A DNA stretch of 54,705 bases from positions 1 through 54,705 of the forward strand of contig CAIKMQ010000043.1 of the NCBI GenBank assembly GCA_903828565.1, given 5' to 3'. Within the stretch, counting starts at the first letter, position 1, and every line of letters begins with the position of its first letter. Below are positions 22,339 through 29,708 of this stretch, one piece after another. The stretch comes from an uncultured Leptolinea sp. (GTDB lineage: Bacteria > Chloroflexota > Anaerolineae > Anaerolineales > Anaerolineaceae). The translations under genes and the position numbers were made by a program. The notes below the pieces were generated by a model. It saw nothing but the letters and a program-made list of their open reading frames with translations, ran no database searches and was not told the origin of the DNA.

Positions 22339-23472
22339 TTACGGATTTACAACCGCTTCGAATTTCACGCCATCAGCAGTAACTTTGAGGATGGTGGCGG
22401 ATTTGATCGGGTTGTGGGAAGCATCGAACTTGATGGTACCAGAAACACCATTGAAGGTGATCGCTTCGAGGGCAGCCTTGACCTTGGCGGTGTCATCGGC
22501 ACCGGCTTCGGTGATGGCCTGGAACATCAGGTTGGTGGCATCATAGGCCAGGGTGGCCAGAGCGTCAGGAGTGCTACCGTATTTTGCGGTGTAAGCAGCA
22601 ACGAAGTTCTGAACTTCGGGGCGGGGATCTTCAGCGGAGTAGTGGTTGGTGAAGTAACCACCAGCAGCAGCAACTACGTCCAGGTCGGTGGAATCCCAAC
22701 CATCGCCACCCATGAAGGGAGCGGTGATGCCCTTTTCCTTGGCCTGTTTGGCGGCCAAGTTGACGATGTTGTAGTAATCGGGCAAGTAGATCACGTCCGG
22801 ATTGGCATCGGCAACTTTCGCCAGAATGGCGGAGAAGTCGGTGTCATTGGCGGTGTAGGATTCTTCGCCAACGATTGTGCCACCCAGGGCGGTGAAGGAA
22901 GTCTTGAAGGCTTCGGCGAGACCCTTGACATAGTCATTGGCCTGGTCAACCATCAGGAAGGCCGTCTTGGCACCGAGGTTTTCGGCTGCGAATTTAGCAC
23001 CAACAAGACCCTGGAAAGGATCGATGAAGCAAGCGCGGAAGATGTAACCCTTGGTTACGCCATTGGCATCCACGGTCACGGAAGGATTGGTGGAGGTCGG
23101 GCTGATCTGGATCACGCCGGCGGCGTTTGCGATCTCAGACACGGGGATGGAAGCCTTGGAGCAAACTTCACCAATGATGTAATGCACGCCGTCCTGGTTG
23201 ATGACCTTGTTGGCAGCATTCACGGCCGGGTCAGGGGTGCACTGGGAGTCTTCGACGACTGGGACAACGGTCATACCGAGGACGCCACCTTTGGCATTCC
23301 ACTCTTCAACTGCGAGCAGGAAGCCATCGCGGGTGGAGTTACCGAAGGTCGGGACTGGGCCAGAAAGAGGAGCCAGAACGGCAACTTTCAGTTCAGCAGG
23401 AGCCTTGGCACCGCAACCAGCGGCGAGGAAGGCAACGATCAATAATATGCTTAAGATTTTTAACGACTTCAT
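22339..23472 (-). CDS. livK: Branched-chain amino acid-binding lipoprotein
   Basis: 377 residues. The ATG at 23472 has AAGGAGAG upstream and starts a lipoprotein signal (MKSLKILSILLIVAFLAAGC). The mature part is a type I binding fold: VAVLAPLSGPVPTFGNSTRDG, VVPVVEDSQCTPDPAVNAANK, SPTSTNPSVT and LAYDATNLMFQAI. It captures leucine, isoleucine, valine or related amides outside the membrane for LivHMGF. The upstream frame to 23559 also has an ATG but no signal-peptide logic. Confidence 0.94.
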   Translation of the reverse strand: MKSLKILSILLIVAFLAAGCGAKAPAELKVAVLAPLSGPVPTFGNSTRDGFLLAVEEWNAKGGVLGMTVVPVVEDSQCTPDPAVNAANKVINQDGVHYIIGEVCSKASIPVSEIANAAGVIQISPTSTNPSVTVDANGVTKGYIFRACFIDPFQGLVGAKFAAENLGAKTAFLMVDQANDYVKGLAEAFKTSFTALGGTIVGEESYTANDTDFSAILAKVADANPDVIYLPDYYNIVNLAAKQAKEKGITAPFMGGDGWDSTDLDVVAAAGGYFTNHYSAEDPRPEVQNFVAAYTAKYGSTPDALATLAYDATNLMFQAITEAGADDTAKVKAALEAITFNGVSGTIKFDASHNPIKSATILKVTADGVKFEAVVNP

Positions 23473-23659
23473 TTCGCTTCTCTCCTTGTTTTGGTTAGTT
23501 GCTTTTATAGTGCAATAACGTTTGGTTCTACTTCCGAAAAATGAATTGTTCTCTGCCATATCGATTCTGTGGATTACCTACCACCTCCTTCCAGGAGTGA
23601 TTCTTACAGACACTCAATACGATATAAACGTGTATTATATACCAAATTGAAGTATATAG

Positions 23660-23688
23660 TTTATAATTACGAATTATTGCATTGTCAA
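23660..23688 (-). promoter_or_regulatory. Promoter of the liv operon
   Basis: TTGACA (23688-23683) and TATAAA (23665-23660) are 17 bp apart on the minus strand. The predicted leader to livK is about 180 nt; it contains AAGGAGGTGG but no structure I can assign to a known riboswitch. Confidence 0.85.
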
Positions 23689-23732
23689 GTATGTACTTTG
23701 TTTACTTTACTCGATCTTTGTCGGAGGTATCA

Positions 23733-24122
23733 ATGGCTCATAATCAACAGATGAATCCAACCCTTGTTCGTGTCGTGCTTTTCCTCCAATTAATCCCATT
23801 ACTCCTTTTCCCCCCTTCCAGCTTTGCTCTTACTTCTCAAACCTGGTGGCTGCCAGCCATCCTCGTTGTGTTGGATATAGTGGCGATGGCCCAATTATTT
23901 CGAAAGACGACCGCCATGTGGCCGCTCTATTTACTTAGTTTCGCACAGGGTTTCAATATCATTAGCCGCTTACTAATGCTCATGCCGCAGTCGGTACCGA
24001 TGGCCGAAGGTGCTTCCTTCGATTTTCTATATTTCACACTCTCCATCATCGCCATGATCGCCTCGTCCTATGTATTATGGTTCATTGAAAGACCTTCAGT
24101 TAAACAAATTCTCGGTCGGTAA
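23733..24122 (+). CDS. Small membrane protein of unknown function
   Basis: 129 residues with about four membrane helices (LVRVVLFLQLIPLLLFP, WWLPAILVVLDIVAMAQL, MWPLYLLSFAQGFNIISR, LYFTLSIIAMIASSYVLW). The ATG at 23733 is preceded by GGAGG; the longer frame from 23682 lacks such support. It is divergent from the liv operon and has its own terminator. No family recognised. Confidence 0.75.
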   Translation: MAHNQQMNPTLVRVVLFLQLIPLLLFPPSSFALTSQTWWLPAILVVLDIVAMAQLFRKTTAMWPLYLLSFAQGFNIISRLLMLMPQSVPMAEGASFDFLYFTLSIIAMIASSYVLWFIERPSVKQILGR

Positions 24123-24137
24123 TTTCCCCTTAAGAAT

Positions 24138-24169
24138 AAACAGAGGTTGGCATGCCAACCTCTGTTTTT
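24138..24169. terminator. Bidirectional terminator
   Basis: AAACAGAGGTTGG-CATG-CCAACCTCTGTTT is a perfect hairpin with A/T tails, shared by the small membrane protein (plus) and the YgbA-like gene (minus). Confidence 0.9.
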
Positions 24170-24170
24170 A

Positions 24171-24512
24171 TTATTCTGCCACCTGTTTCTTGATCTGCTT
24201 CACCGGTTCTTGACGCCGGCCATCCAGGAGATGCAGCAAAGCCTTCATGGGATGCCGCAGCAACATCCGCGGCCCGGAATAGCGCATCACCCTGCGGACA
24301 TACTCTCGCATTTCAGGCTTATAACAGTGCACCGGGCACTTGGCGCAGGTCGTCTTGCCTTCCTGGAAAGGACACCGATTCAGGCGCATCACCGCATATT
24401 CTTCCAGCTCTTGGCATTCAGCGCAAAGTTCTGCTGCATAATGCTGGTCACGACAGTACATGCGAACCATTACCTGGATCGTTTCTCTTTCACGTTTTAC
24501 CCGGTCACCCAT
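24171..24512 (-). CDS. Nitrous oxide-stimulated promoter (YgbA-like) family protein
   Basis: 113 residues, Cys-rich: MYCRDQHYAAELCAECQEL, RLNRCPFQEGKTTCAKCPVH and CY follow the YgbA_NO pattern. The cysteines could bind a metal or Fe-S cluster; the molecular role is not established. The ATG at 24512 has AGGAG 6 bp upstream; the frame extends to 24692 but into the neighbouring gene. It lies 55 bp after the RIO kinase gene and probably shares its transcript and attenuator. Confidence 0.85.
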   Translation of the reverse strand: MGDRVKRERETIQVMVRMYCRDQHYAAELCAECQELEEYAVMRLNRCPFQEGKTTCAKCPVHCYKPEMREYVRRVMRYSGPRMLLRHPMKALLHLLDGRRQEPVKQIKKQVAE

Positions 24513-24567
24513 GATCAACTCCTGTTTCCAGCAGTATAAAAGATGACTATTAAAATGGGATGATAGC

Positions 24568-25533
24568 TTAGTACTCTTCCAGGCTCCTCTCAAGGGCGAG
24601 CGTGTCCTCCAATCGCTGCACATCCAAGCCGGCTTTCTTCCACAGACTTTCGGCCAGTTGTTTAGCACTGGTATGGACTCCCTGCTTCTCAAAATATTGG
24701 CATATCCGCGTCATATCCCGATGAAAGATAGCCCAGGCATTCCGATTCCGCCGCGGATCAAAAGCCTGTGGAAAATCGATCATCCAGATATCATCCTGCC
24801 AGAAGAGCAGGTTATATGCAGAGAAATCGCCGTGAACCAGGTTGCACGAAAGCATCAATTCAATATTAACCAATGTCTTTTCAAACAACCTGCGCGCCAG
24901 GGAGCTACCTAGTTCTACAGAAACAAGTGGAGGTGCCGGTTGATCCTCATCCCCGATGTATTCCATTAAGATGGCATTATTTGCGCACACATAGGGTTTC
25001 GGTAAAGCACCGCCCTTTTCGTGCAAGATACGCATGGCCCCAAATTCGTGTTGGATCCAATCCACATGCGACAGATTCAACCCATAGTTGGTCCTTTTAG
25101 CCATCGCCCGATCAGCTCGTTCGTCATGCAACTCCAACCCGGATTCATCCAGCTGTTGCCTGCCTTCACGATAGATATGGTCATCTTTCAGGTTGCGGTA
25201 CATCCGCGGGCGGTAGACTTTGGCAGCCAGCCAATCCTTCCCTGTTGTCTGGTTACCGCGGCACAGATAAACCGATGCTTCCTTGCCGCCTTTTACCATG
25301 CGAGTGACATCATCAAACCAGTGCTCATCATAAAACGAGCCCAGTGATTTAACCAACCAGCGCCCTTCGAATTTGGAAGGTTTATAGCTGTACGGGAATG
25401 CAATTGAAGTTCCACCAGCAGCCTGCTTCGCTTGAGAGGCCTTGTTATTTCGCGCCAGTTTTACTGGCTTTGTGATTTTTATGGTTACAGGCCGGTCAAA
25501 ACCATCCTGCTCACTATTCTTTGAATTATTCAT
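24568..25533 (-). CDS. RIO1-type serine protein kinase
   Basis: 321 residues. An N-terminal basic tail leads into the RIO domain: GGKEASVYLCRG (ATP loop), AAKVYRPRMYRNL (lysine and RIO flexible region), NLVHGDFSAYNLLF (catalytic loop with HGDxxxxN) and WMIDFPQAFD (metal-binding Asp). The segment HEFGAMRILHEKGGALPKPY matches bacterial RIO1-like proteins. The physiological substrate in bacteria is unknown. The ATG at 25533 is chosen because upstream codons belong to the leader. A promoter, an 18-codon ORF and a strong terminator lie in the leader. Confidence 0.9.
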   Translation of the reverse strand: MNNSKNSEQDGFDRPVTIKITKPVKLARNNKASQAKQAAGGTSIAFPYSYKPSKFEGRWLVKSLGSFYDEHWFDDVTRMVKGGKEASVYLCRGNQTTGKDWLAAKVYRPRMYRNLKDDHIYREGRQQLDESGLELHDERADRAMAKRTNYGLNLSHVDWIQHEFGAMRILHEKGGALPKPYVCANNAILMEYIGDEDQPAPPLVSVELGSSLARRLFEKTLVNIELMLSCNLVHGDFSAYNLLFWQDDIWMIDFPQAFDPRRNRNAWAIFHRDMTRICQYFEKQGVHTSAKQLAESLWKKAGLDVQRLEDTLALERSLEEY

Positions 25534-25561
25534 TCCTATCTCTCTACTTTGTTTGCATCTT

Positions 25562-25593
25562 AAAAAAAACAGCCGCAGGCAAGCCTGCGGCTG
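25562..25593 (-). terminator. Leader terminator (candidate attenuator) before the RIO kinase gene
   Basis: CAGCCGCAGGC and GCCTGCGGCTG form a stem of about 10 bp and are followed on the minus strand by eight T residues, 28 bp before the RIO ATG. It lies downstream of the promoter and leader ORF of the same transcript. Confidence 0.88.
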
Positions 25594-25615
25594 GATAAGA
25601 GGGAGTTCCCTTAAC

Positions 25616-25672
25616 TCACACTTTTCGGCAGGAGGCAAGCCAAATATATCTGACACAAAATACCGTTCTCAT
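25616..25672 (-). CDS. Putative 18-residue leader peptide upstream of RIO kinase
   Basis: A short minus-strand ORF begins ATG at 25672, 5-6 nt after a strong AAAGGAGAC ribosome binding site, and encodes MRTVFCVRYIWLASCRKV before TGA. It lies about 25 nt inside the transcript predicted from the promoter at 25705-25733 and 22 nt before the terminator hairpin. This arrangement (promoter, good SD, tiny ORF, terminator, main gene) is that of translation-coupled attenuation. The peptide has two Cys, three Arg and one Trp, with no single-amino-acid run. The regulated signal cannot be deduced. Confidence 0.5.
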   Translation of the reverse strand: MRTVFCVRYIWLASCRKV

Positions 25673-25704
25673 CACTTGTCTCCTTTCTTTCATAAGATAT
25701 TGTT

Positions 25705-25733
25705 ACTATACCAAAATTGCTAACAGCCGTCAA
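25705..25733 (-). promoter_or_regulatory. Promoter of the leader-RIO-ygbA unit
   Basis: TTGACG (25733-25728) and TATAGT (25710-25705), spacer 17 bp, with TG one base before the -10 box. Confidence 0.85.
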
Positions 25734-25804
25734 GAATCAGAGTTGCCATGCCCTTTACCGCAACAACCAGGCTATAAATATCGTCTGCGATTCCGCATTT
25801 ATAT

Positions 25805-26590
25805 CTATAAGAATGCGACCCACAAATGCGCAAGATGGTAGATTGCCGGAGCCAGTAAGCTGTTACTATCTTTCATCAGCCAACCCAGAAGGACGGCCAT
25901 CAAGGCGCGATAGATGATCGCACCGACCAATGCCAACCCTGTAAGCGGTAACACACCGATGGCGACAACTCCCCACCATGCCAAGCTGAGGCCGGCAGTT
26001 GCCATTACGCCGCGCCAATCACCCAGCCATGAACTCATCCGCGGCTGTATATACCCGCGAAACAATAGCTCCTCACCGACCACAGTCAAAGCAGCCATGA
26101 TCAGCGCGCTTGTGCCAATGCCTGTGATGCCTTGAATGATGGTAGATATCTTGCCATGGATAAAGATGGTTAGCAAAGCCAGAGCCAACCCAAGCTGCAA
26201 ACCTGCCTGCGTATTCCTTCCCAGTCCGATGCTCAACAGGGGTTGTTTACGCAGATAAATACTGGCAGCTACAATAAGTAATAACGCGGCAGAGAAGAAT
26301 ATTTGCGCGGCAATTGCAGAGGGTGTGATCGCCGGAAGGTCAGGGGCACCCAGCAGCGATGGGTACCAGGCAAATTGCCCCGCCTGTGAAATATCCGCCC
26401 CGGCAACGCGCACAATGGCTGCGGTGGCCACAATGATCAATACACCAATGGATAATGCAGCGCCACCTTCCCTGGCGGGATACTTGAAGATCAAACGACG
26501 GCGATTTTTTAATGCCGGGGTGATGGATAATATGCGAATCACCGCCACAACACCGATTAATTCACTGAATAACAAAACTGGGAAGTTCAT
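25805..26590 (-). CDS. CPBP family intramembrane metalloprotease
   Basis: 261 residues, about eight membrane helices. The motif VVGEELLFRGYIQPR and the late IYHLAHLW give the glutamate and histidine positions of the CPBP fold. It starts 6 bp after the bactofilin stop, so the two form a unit. It differs from the CPBP gene at 16439 and is not a recent duplicate. Confidence 0.85.
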   Translation of the reverse strand: MNFPVLLFSELIGVVAVIRILSITPALKNRRRLIFKYPAREGGAALSIGVLIIVATAAIVRVAGADISQAGQFAWYPSLLGAPDLPAITPSAIAAQIFFSAALLLIVAASIYLRKQPLLSIGLGRNTQAGLQLGLALALLTIFIHGKISTIIQGITGIGTSALIMAALTVVGEELLFRGYIQPRMSSWLGDWRGVMATAGLSLAWWGVVAIGVLPLTGLALVGAIIYRALMAVLLGWLMKDSNSLLAPAIYHLAHLWVAFL

Positions 26591-26596
26591 GCCGTT

Positions 26597-27061
26597 CTAC
26601 CTGTCCTGAGGAGTATTGCTTTCATTATTATCCGCCGGCGGTTCACCTGGCGGTTGGATTGCCGTTGCGGGAGCAAGACCATATGCTGTCAGGTCTATGT
26701 TGTCTTCCATCTGGATCTGGCCGCGCAAGAAGGAACCCTCTTCTGTCGCAAGGGCGACAACTTTAACATCCCCCCATACGCGCCCGGTGGAACGGATCTC
26801 CAGCTTTTCGGCAACGATATTCCCGCGGACCGCGCCAGCAACGATCACAGTGGTGGCTACCACATTCTCGCAGGTGATACGCCCGGTCTCACCCACTACC
26901 AGCAATCCACGCAGAGATACTTTGCCTTCAAAGGTGCCTTCGACACGGACACCGCCACTGCCAGTCAAGTCTCCGACCCAATTGATCCCCGGGCCAAGTA
27001 TGGATGTGACCCGCTCCTGAGAAGCAGGTAAGCCACCGGTTACAGGTCCGCGCTTAAACAT
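26597..27061 (-). CDS. Bactofilin
   Basis: 154 residues. The core (about 20-125) has the regular six-residue spacing of a right-handed beta-helix: GSGGVRVEGTFEGKVS, LLVVGETGRITCENVV, TTVIVAGAVRGNIVAEKLEI and RVWGDVKV. Short disordered tails lie at each end. Bactofilins polymerise into filaments that localise cell-shape or envelope enzymes. AGGTGG supports the start. Co-transcription with a membrane protease suggests a shared envelope role. Confidence 0.92.
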   Translation of the reverse strand: MFKRGPVTGGLPASQERVTSILGPGINWVGDLTGSGGVRVEGTFEGKVSLRGLLVVGETGRITCENVVATTVIVAGAVRGNIVAEKLEIRSTGRVWGDVKVVALATEEGSFLRGQIQMEDNIDLTAYGLAPATAIQPPGEPPADNNESNTPQDR

Positions 27062-27128
27062 GCATCCACCTACATATATTATTATTGCTTTCTTCTTTGC
27101 TGAATTTCATATGATCCTTCATAAGCAT

Positions 27129-27137
27129 TTTATACCA
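27129..27137 (-). promoter_or_regulatory. Extended -10 promoter of the bactofilin operon
   Basis: TGGTATAAA on the minus strand lies about 68 bp upstream of the bactofilin ATG. No clear -35 box. Confidence 0.45.
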
Positions 27138-27195
27138 TATAACCTGGGTAGACTCCATTGGACAAATGAAATGAACAGAATTGAAACTCATTCCT

Positions 27196-27204
27196 TGGTA
27201 TGAT
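27196..27204 (+). promoter_or_regulatory. Extended -10 promoter of the peroxiredoxin gene
   Basis: TGGTATGAT at 27196-27204 precedes GGAGG (27226-27230) and the ATG at 27238. Confidence 0.45.
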
Positions 27205-27237
27205 AGACTCTATCTATCTGATCTTGGAGGAGTTCCC

Positions 27238-27981
27238 ATGAAACATTTGAAAGTAGGAGACCGGGCACCAGATTTCACTCTGCCCAGCCATCTGGACACA
27301 AGTGTGAAACTGAGCAATTTACGCGGAAAAGCTGTAGTCATCGCCTTCTTCCCACTAGCCTGGACGCCTGTCTGAACTGCACAGATCCCGTCGTATGAGG
27401 CTGAACTCAGCCGTTTCGCGGGATTAAATGCCCAGGTTCTGGGCATCAGCGTGGATCACGTTCCCTGCCTGAAGGCATGGACTGAAACATTTGGCGGTAT
27501 TCATTATCCCATTTTGAGTGATTTCTGGCCGCATGGCGATGTCGCCAAAAAATACGGAGTACTGCGTTCTGAAGGGTACACCGAAAGAGCCATTTTCATC
27601 ATCGATGACGCAGGAATCATCCGCTACATTGATATCCATGATATCAGTGAACAACCGGATAACAGGATCCTGTTCGCGGAATTGAAGAAGCTACGCCCGA
27701 ATTATCAAGAACCCGAAGAAGTTGCCGATACTTCTCAATTACCGCACGGCGGGATCGTGATGTACTGCACAAAATGGTGCCCCGAATGCCGGCAGGCCCG
27801 CGCCTGGTTTACTGAAATGATGATGCCTTACACCGAAGTGGATGTGATGTCCATTCCCGGGGCTGATACCCAGGTGCGGGAATGGAACAATGGCAACCTG
27901 ACCACCCCCACTTTTGATATCAATGGCCAGATACTCACAGGGTTCAATCGTGAGCGCATCACTCAACTTTTGAAAAGTTAA
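27238..27981 (+). CDS. Peroxiredoxin-glutaredoxin fusion, probable selenoprotein (Sec at in-frame TGA)
   Basis: Reading through the TGA at 27373-27375 gives 247 residues in one frame. Residues 1-150 are AhpC/TSA-type peroxiredoxin: [13 protein letters not shown], then [22 protein letters not shown], then VLGISVDH and [19 protein letters not shown]. The TGA (residue 46) sits exactly where the peroxidatic Cys of the PLAFTPVCTxQ motif belongs, so it is read as selenocysteine. Residues about 165-247 are glutaredoxin-like: [13 protein letters not shown] (CPEC), TTPTF with cis-Pro, and a final helix. The natural fusion would let the Grx domain reduce the peroxidase. GGAGG lies 7 bp before the ATG. 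The alternative, a nonsense mutation or sequencing error, is less likely because the rest of the frame is intact. No Sec-insertion gene lies in the window. Confidence 0.82.
27373..27424 (+). promoter_or_regulatory. Sec UGA codon and candidate bacterial SECIS hairpin
   Basis: Starting 10 nt after the UGA, ATCCCG (27385-27390) pairs with CGGGAT (27419-27424). Inside, either GGCTG/CAGCC or TGAG/CTCA forms the apical stem; the latter gives a GCTGAA loop beginning with G, 24 nt after the UGA. This spacing and loop fit the loose bacterial SECIS consensus. A folding and SECIS search is needed to confirm. Confidence 0.55.
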
Positions 27982-27995
27982 TTACGAACCGCCCA

Positions 27996-28022
27996 CCCTC
28001 TGCATTCCGCAGAGGGTTTTTT
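27996..28022 (+). terminator. Terminator of the peroxiredoxin gene
   Basis: CCCTCTGC-ATTCC-GCAGAGGG followed by six T residues. Confidence 0.92.
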
Positions 28023-28635
28023 ATTGACCCAGTGTGAAGCGCCAGGGCATACTGCGCCACGGTTCGGGGACGCTGTTCAATCCAATCCGTGGTGTTTTCC
28101 CAATAGGCATATCTAATCCAGGCCGGCCAACCTGTGCGATCCACAAACCGGATGTGTGTAGACCCAGATCACAGCCGTTGAGCCGGCTGTCTATTTCCAA
28201 TGCCTGGCATAGTTTTGCCGGTCCATCCAGCCAGCCTTTCGCCCTTTTCGGCCTGCGCACCTGCATCCACTCTTCGCCAAAAGCTGGCTGTATCGCGCGG
28301 ATCAATACAGCCGCCGGAAATCCGGATGGCATACAGACAGCGTTCAACAGCCAGTGCATCCCATAGGTGAAATAGATATATGCCTTGCCAGGGTTTCCAT
28401 ACATGATACGGGTGCGTTCGGTCATACCTGCCCGGGCGTGGCATCCCAGGTCGTTTTCCCCATAATAAGCTTCTGTTTCCACGATCCATCCGGCGGCAAC
28501 CTCATCGCCCACCTGTCGAACCAGCAATCTCCCCAATAGATCCGGGGCTACTTCAGTAGCCGGGCGTTCAAACCAGGATGAGGCTAACGGTTGTTGCCAG
28601 CCTTCCGGTTTCAACTGCCCGACATCAGGTTTCAT
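28021..28635 (-). CDS. 3-methyladenine DNA glycosylase (AAG/MPG family)
   Basis: 204 residues, the usual bacterial length. Motifs: LLGRLLVRQV, IVETEAYYGENDLGCHA with the catalytic Glu, YGNPGKAYIYFTYGMHWLLN and GPAKLCQAL. It excises alkylated and deaminated purines. The start overlaps the upstream epimerase gene by 11 bp. Confidence 0.94.
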   Translation of the reverse strand: MKPDVGQLKPEGWQQPLASSWFERPATEVAPDLLGRLLVRQVGDEVAAGWIVETEAYYGENDLGCHARAGMTERTRIMYGNPGKAYIYFTYGMHWLLNAVCMPSGFPAAVLIRAIQPAFGEEWMQVRRPKRAKGWLDGPAKLCQALEIDSRLNGCDLGLHTSGLWIAQVGRPGLDMPIGKTPRIGLNSVPEPWRSMPWRFTLGQ

Positions 28636-29569
28636 TTTGCCGGGGATTGTTTAGGATCTGATCACGCTCCAATGTAGTGCGCAATCCTGCTTCCAGATCC
28701 ATGGAAGGCTTGTAACTCAGCTTATTTGCTGCCAGGTTGATGTCTGCCCGCATGTGCCGTACCCCGCCATCCGCTTTATTGTTGTACACTACCTGCGGAC
28801 GCCCGCCTGTCACATCCAATACTGCTTTCAATAGGTTCTTGATGCTCGTTTCCTGCCCACTACCGATATTGAAGATCATATTGTCGATCTTCGGTGTTGT
28901 GGCTGCCGATATCATGGCATGCACCACATCATCCACATATACGTAATCACGCGTTTGCCCGCCATCTCCGTTGATGACGATCGTTCCGTTCCGCAATGCC
29001 TGGCGCAGGAAAGATGGGATCACCGGGGCATGCGCCGCGGGAATGTGCTGCCCCGGCCCAAAGGCATTGAATATCCGCAGGCAGACCGTATCCACATTTG
29101 CCAGCGCTCCGATCGAGCGAATATAATACTCCGCGGACAGCTTGGAGACCGCATAAGGAGACCTGGGTTTGGGTTCGGCGTCTTCTTTCAGGCTGGCGAT
29201 CTTCTGGTTACCATACACCGCCCCGGAGGAGGCGAAGACTACCCGCTTTACGCCAACATCCCGCGCTGCTTCCATTAGGGTAACAGTTCCCCCAACATTG
29301 ACGTGGTTGTAATCGCGCGGGTAGAGAATGGATTCAGGCACAGACACCCGGGCTGCCAGATGGAAGATGCAATCAATATCCTGCAGCATGGACCACAATT
29401 TGGGGCGATCGTTCACATCTCCCCGGGTAAAAAAGACATCCGGAGACAGCTTTGTCGGGTCTCCCGTGGAGAGATCATCCAATCCCCGCACATGATGGCC
29501 TTCCACCACCAGCCGGTTGGCTAACGCGGACCCCAGAAAACCTGCTGCACCAGTGATAAAGTAATTCAT
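28625..29569 (-). CDS. NAD-dependent sugar nucleotide epimerase/dehydratase
   Basis: 314 residues of the extended SDR family. FITGAAGFLGSALANRL binds NAD; ASSGAVYG and YAVSK (Tyr/Lys) form the active site; RIFNAFGPGQ and GDGGQTRDYVYVDDVV are typical of UDP-glucose 4-epimerase-like proteins. The precise substrate is not clear. It likely supplies a sugar for envelope polymers. Confidence 0.9.
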   Translation of the reverse strand: MNYFITGAAGFLGSALANRLVVEGHHVRGLDDLSTGDPTKLSPDVFFTRGDVNDRPKLWSMLQDIDCIFHLAARVSVPESILYPRDYNHVNVGGTVTLMEAARDVGVKRVVFASSGAVYGNQKIASLKEDAEPKPRSPYAVSKLSAEYYIRSIGALANVDTVCLRIFNAFGPGQHIPAAHAPVIPSFLRQALRNGTIVINGDGGQTRDYVYVDDVVHAMISAATTPKIDNMIFNIGSGQETSIKNLLKAVLDVTGGRPQVVYNNKADGGVRHMRADINLAANKLSYKPSMDLEAGLRTTLERDQILNNPRQNET

Positions 29570-29655
29570 ATGTGACTTTTATCCGTTTTTTGGATTATAG
29601 CATGGAACCATCTGACACTTTCGCAGTGTCGGCCTTATCGTGTACAATTGGTTTG

Positions 29656-29683
29656 TTGCCTCGCCCCGAACGAGTGATATAAT
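29656..29683 (+). promoter_or_regulatory. Promoter of moaA
   Basis: TTGCCT (29656-29661) and TATAAT (29678-29683), spacer 16 bp, 25 bp before the moaA ATG. No molybdenum-cofactor riboswitch fits in the short leader. Confidence 0.75.
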
Positions 29684-29708
29684 TTAGACAATATTTATCT
29701 TATTTACT

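Noticed and set aside
22414-23445. 343-codon plus-strand frame inside livK
   Set aside because: Gly-rich shadow of the livK gene with no RBS or recognisable motif.
27181-27375. Peroxiredoxin as a pseudogene split by a nonsense mutation
   Set aside because: The TGA falls precisely at the catalytic Cys position, and no other stop or frameshift occurs in the remaining 202 codons, favouring selenocysteine.
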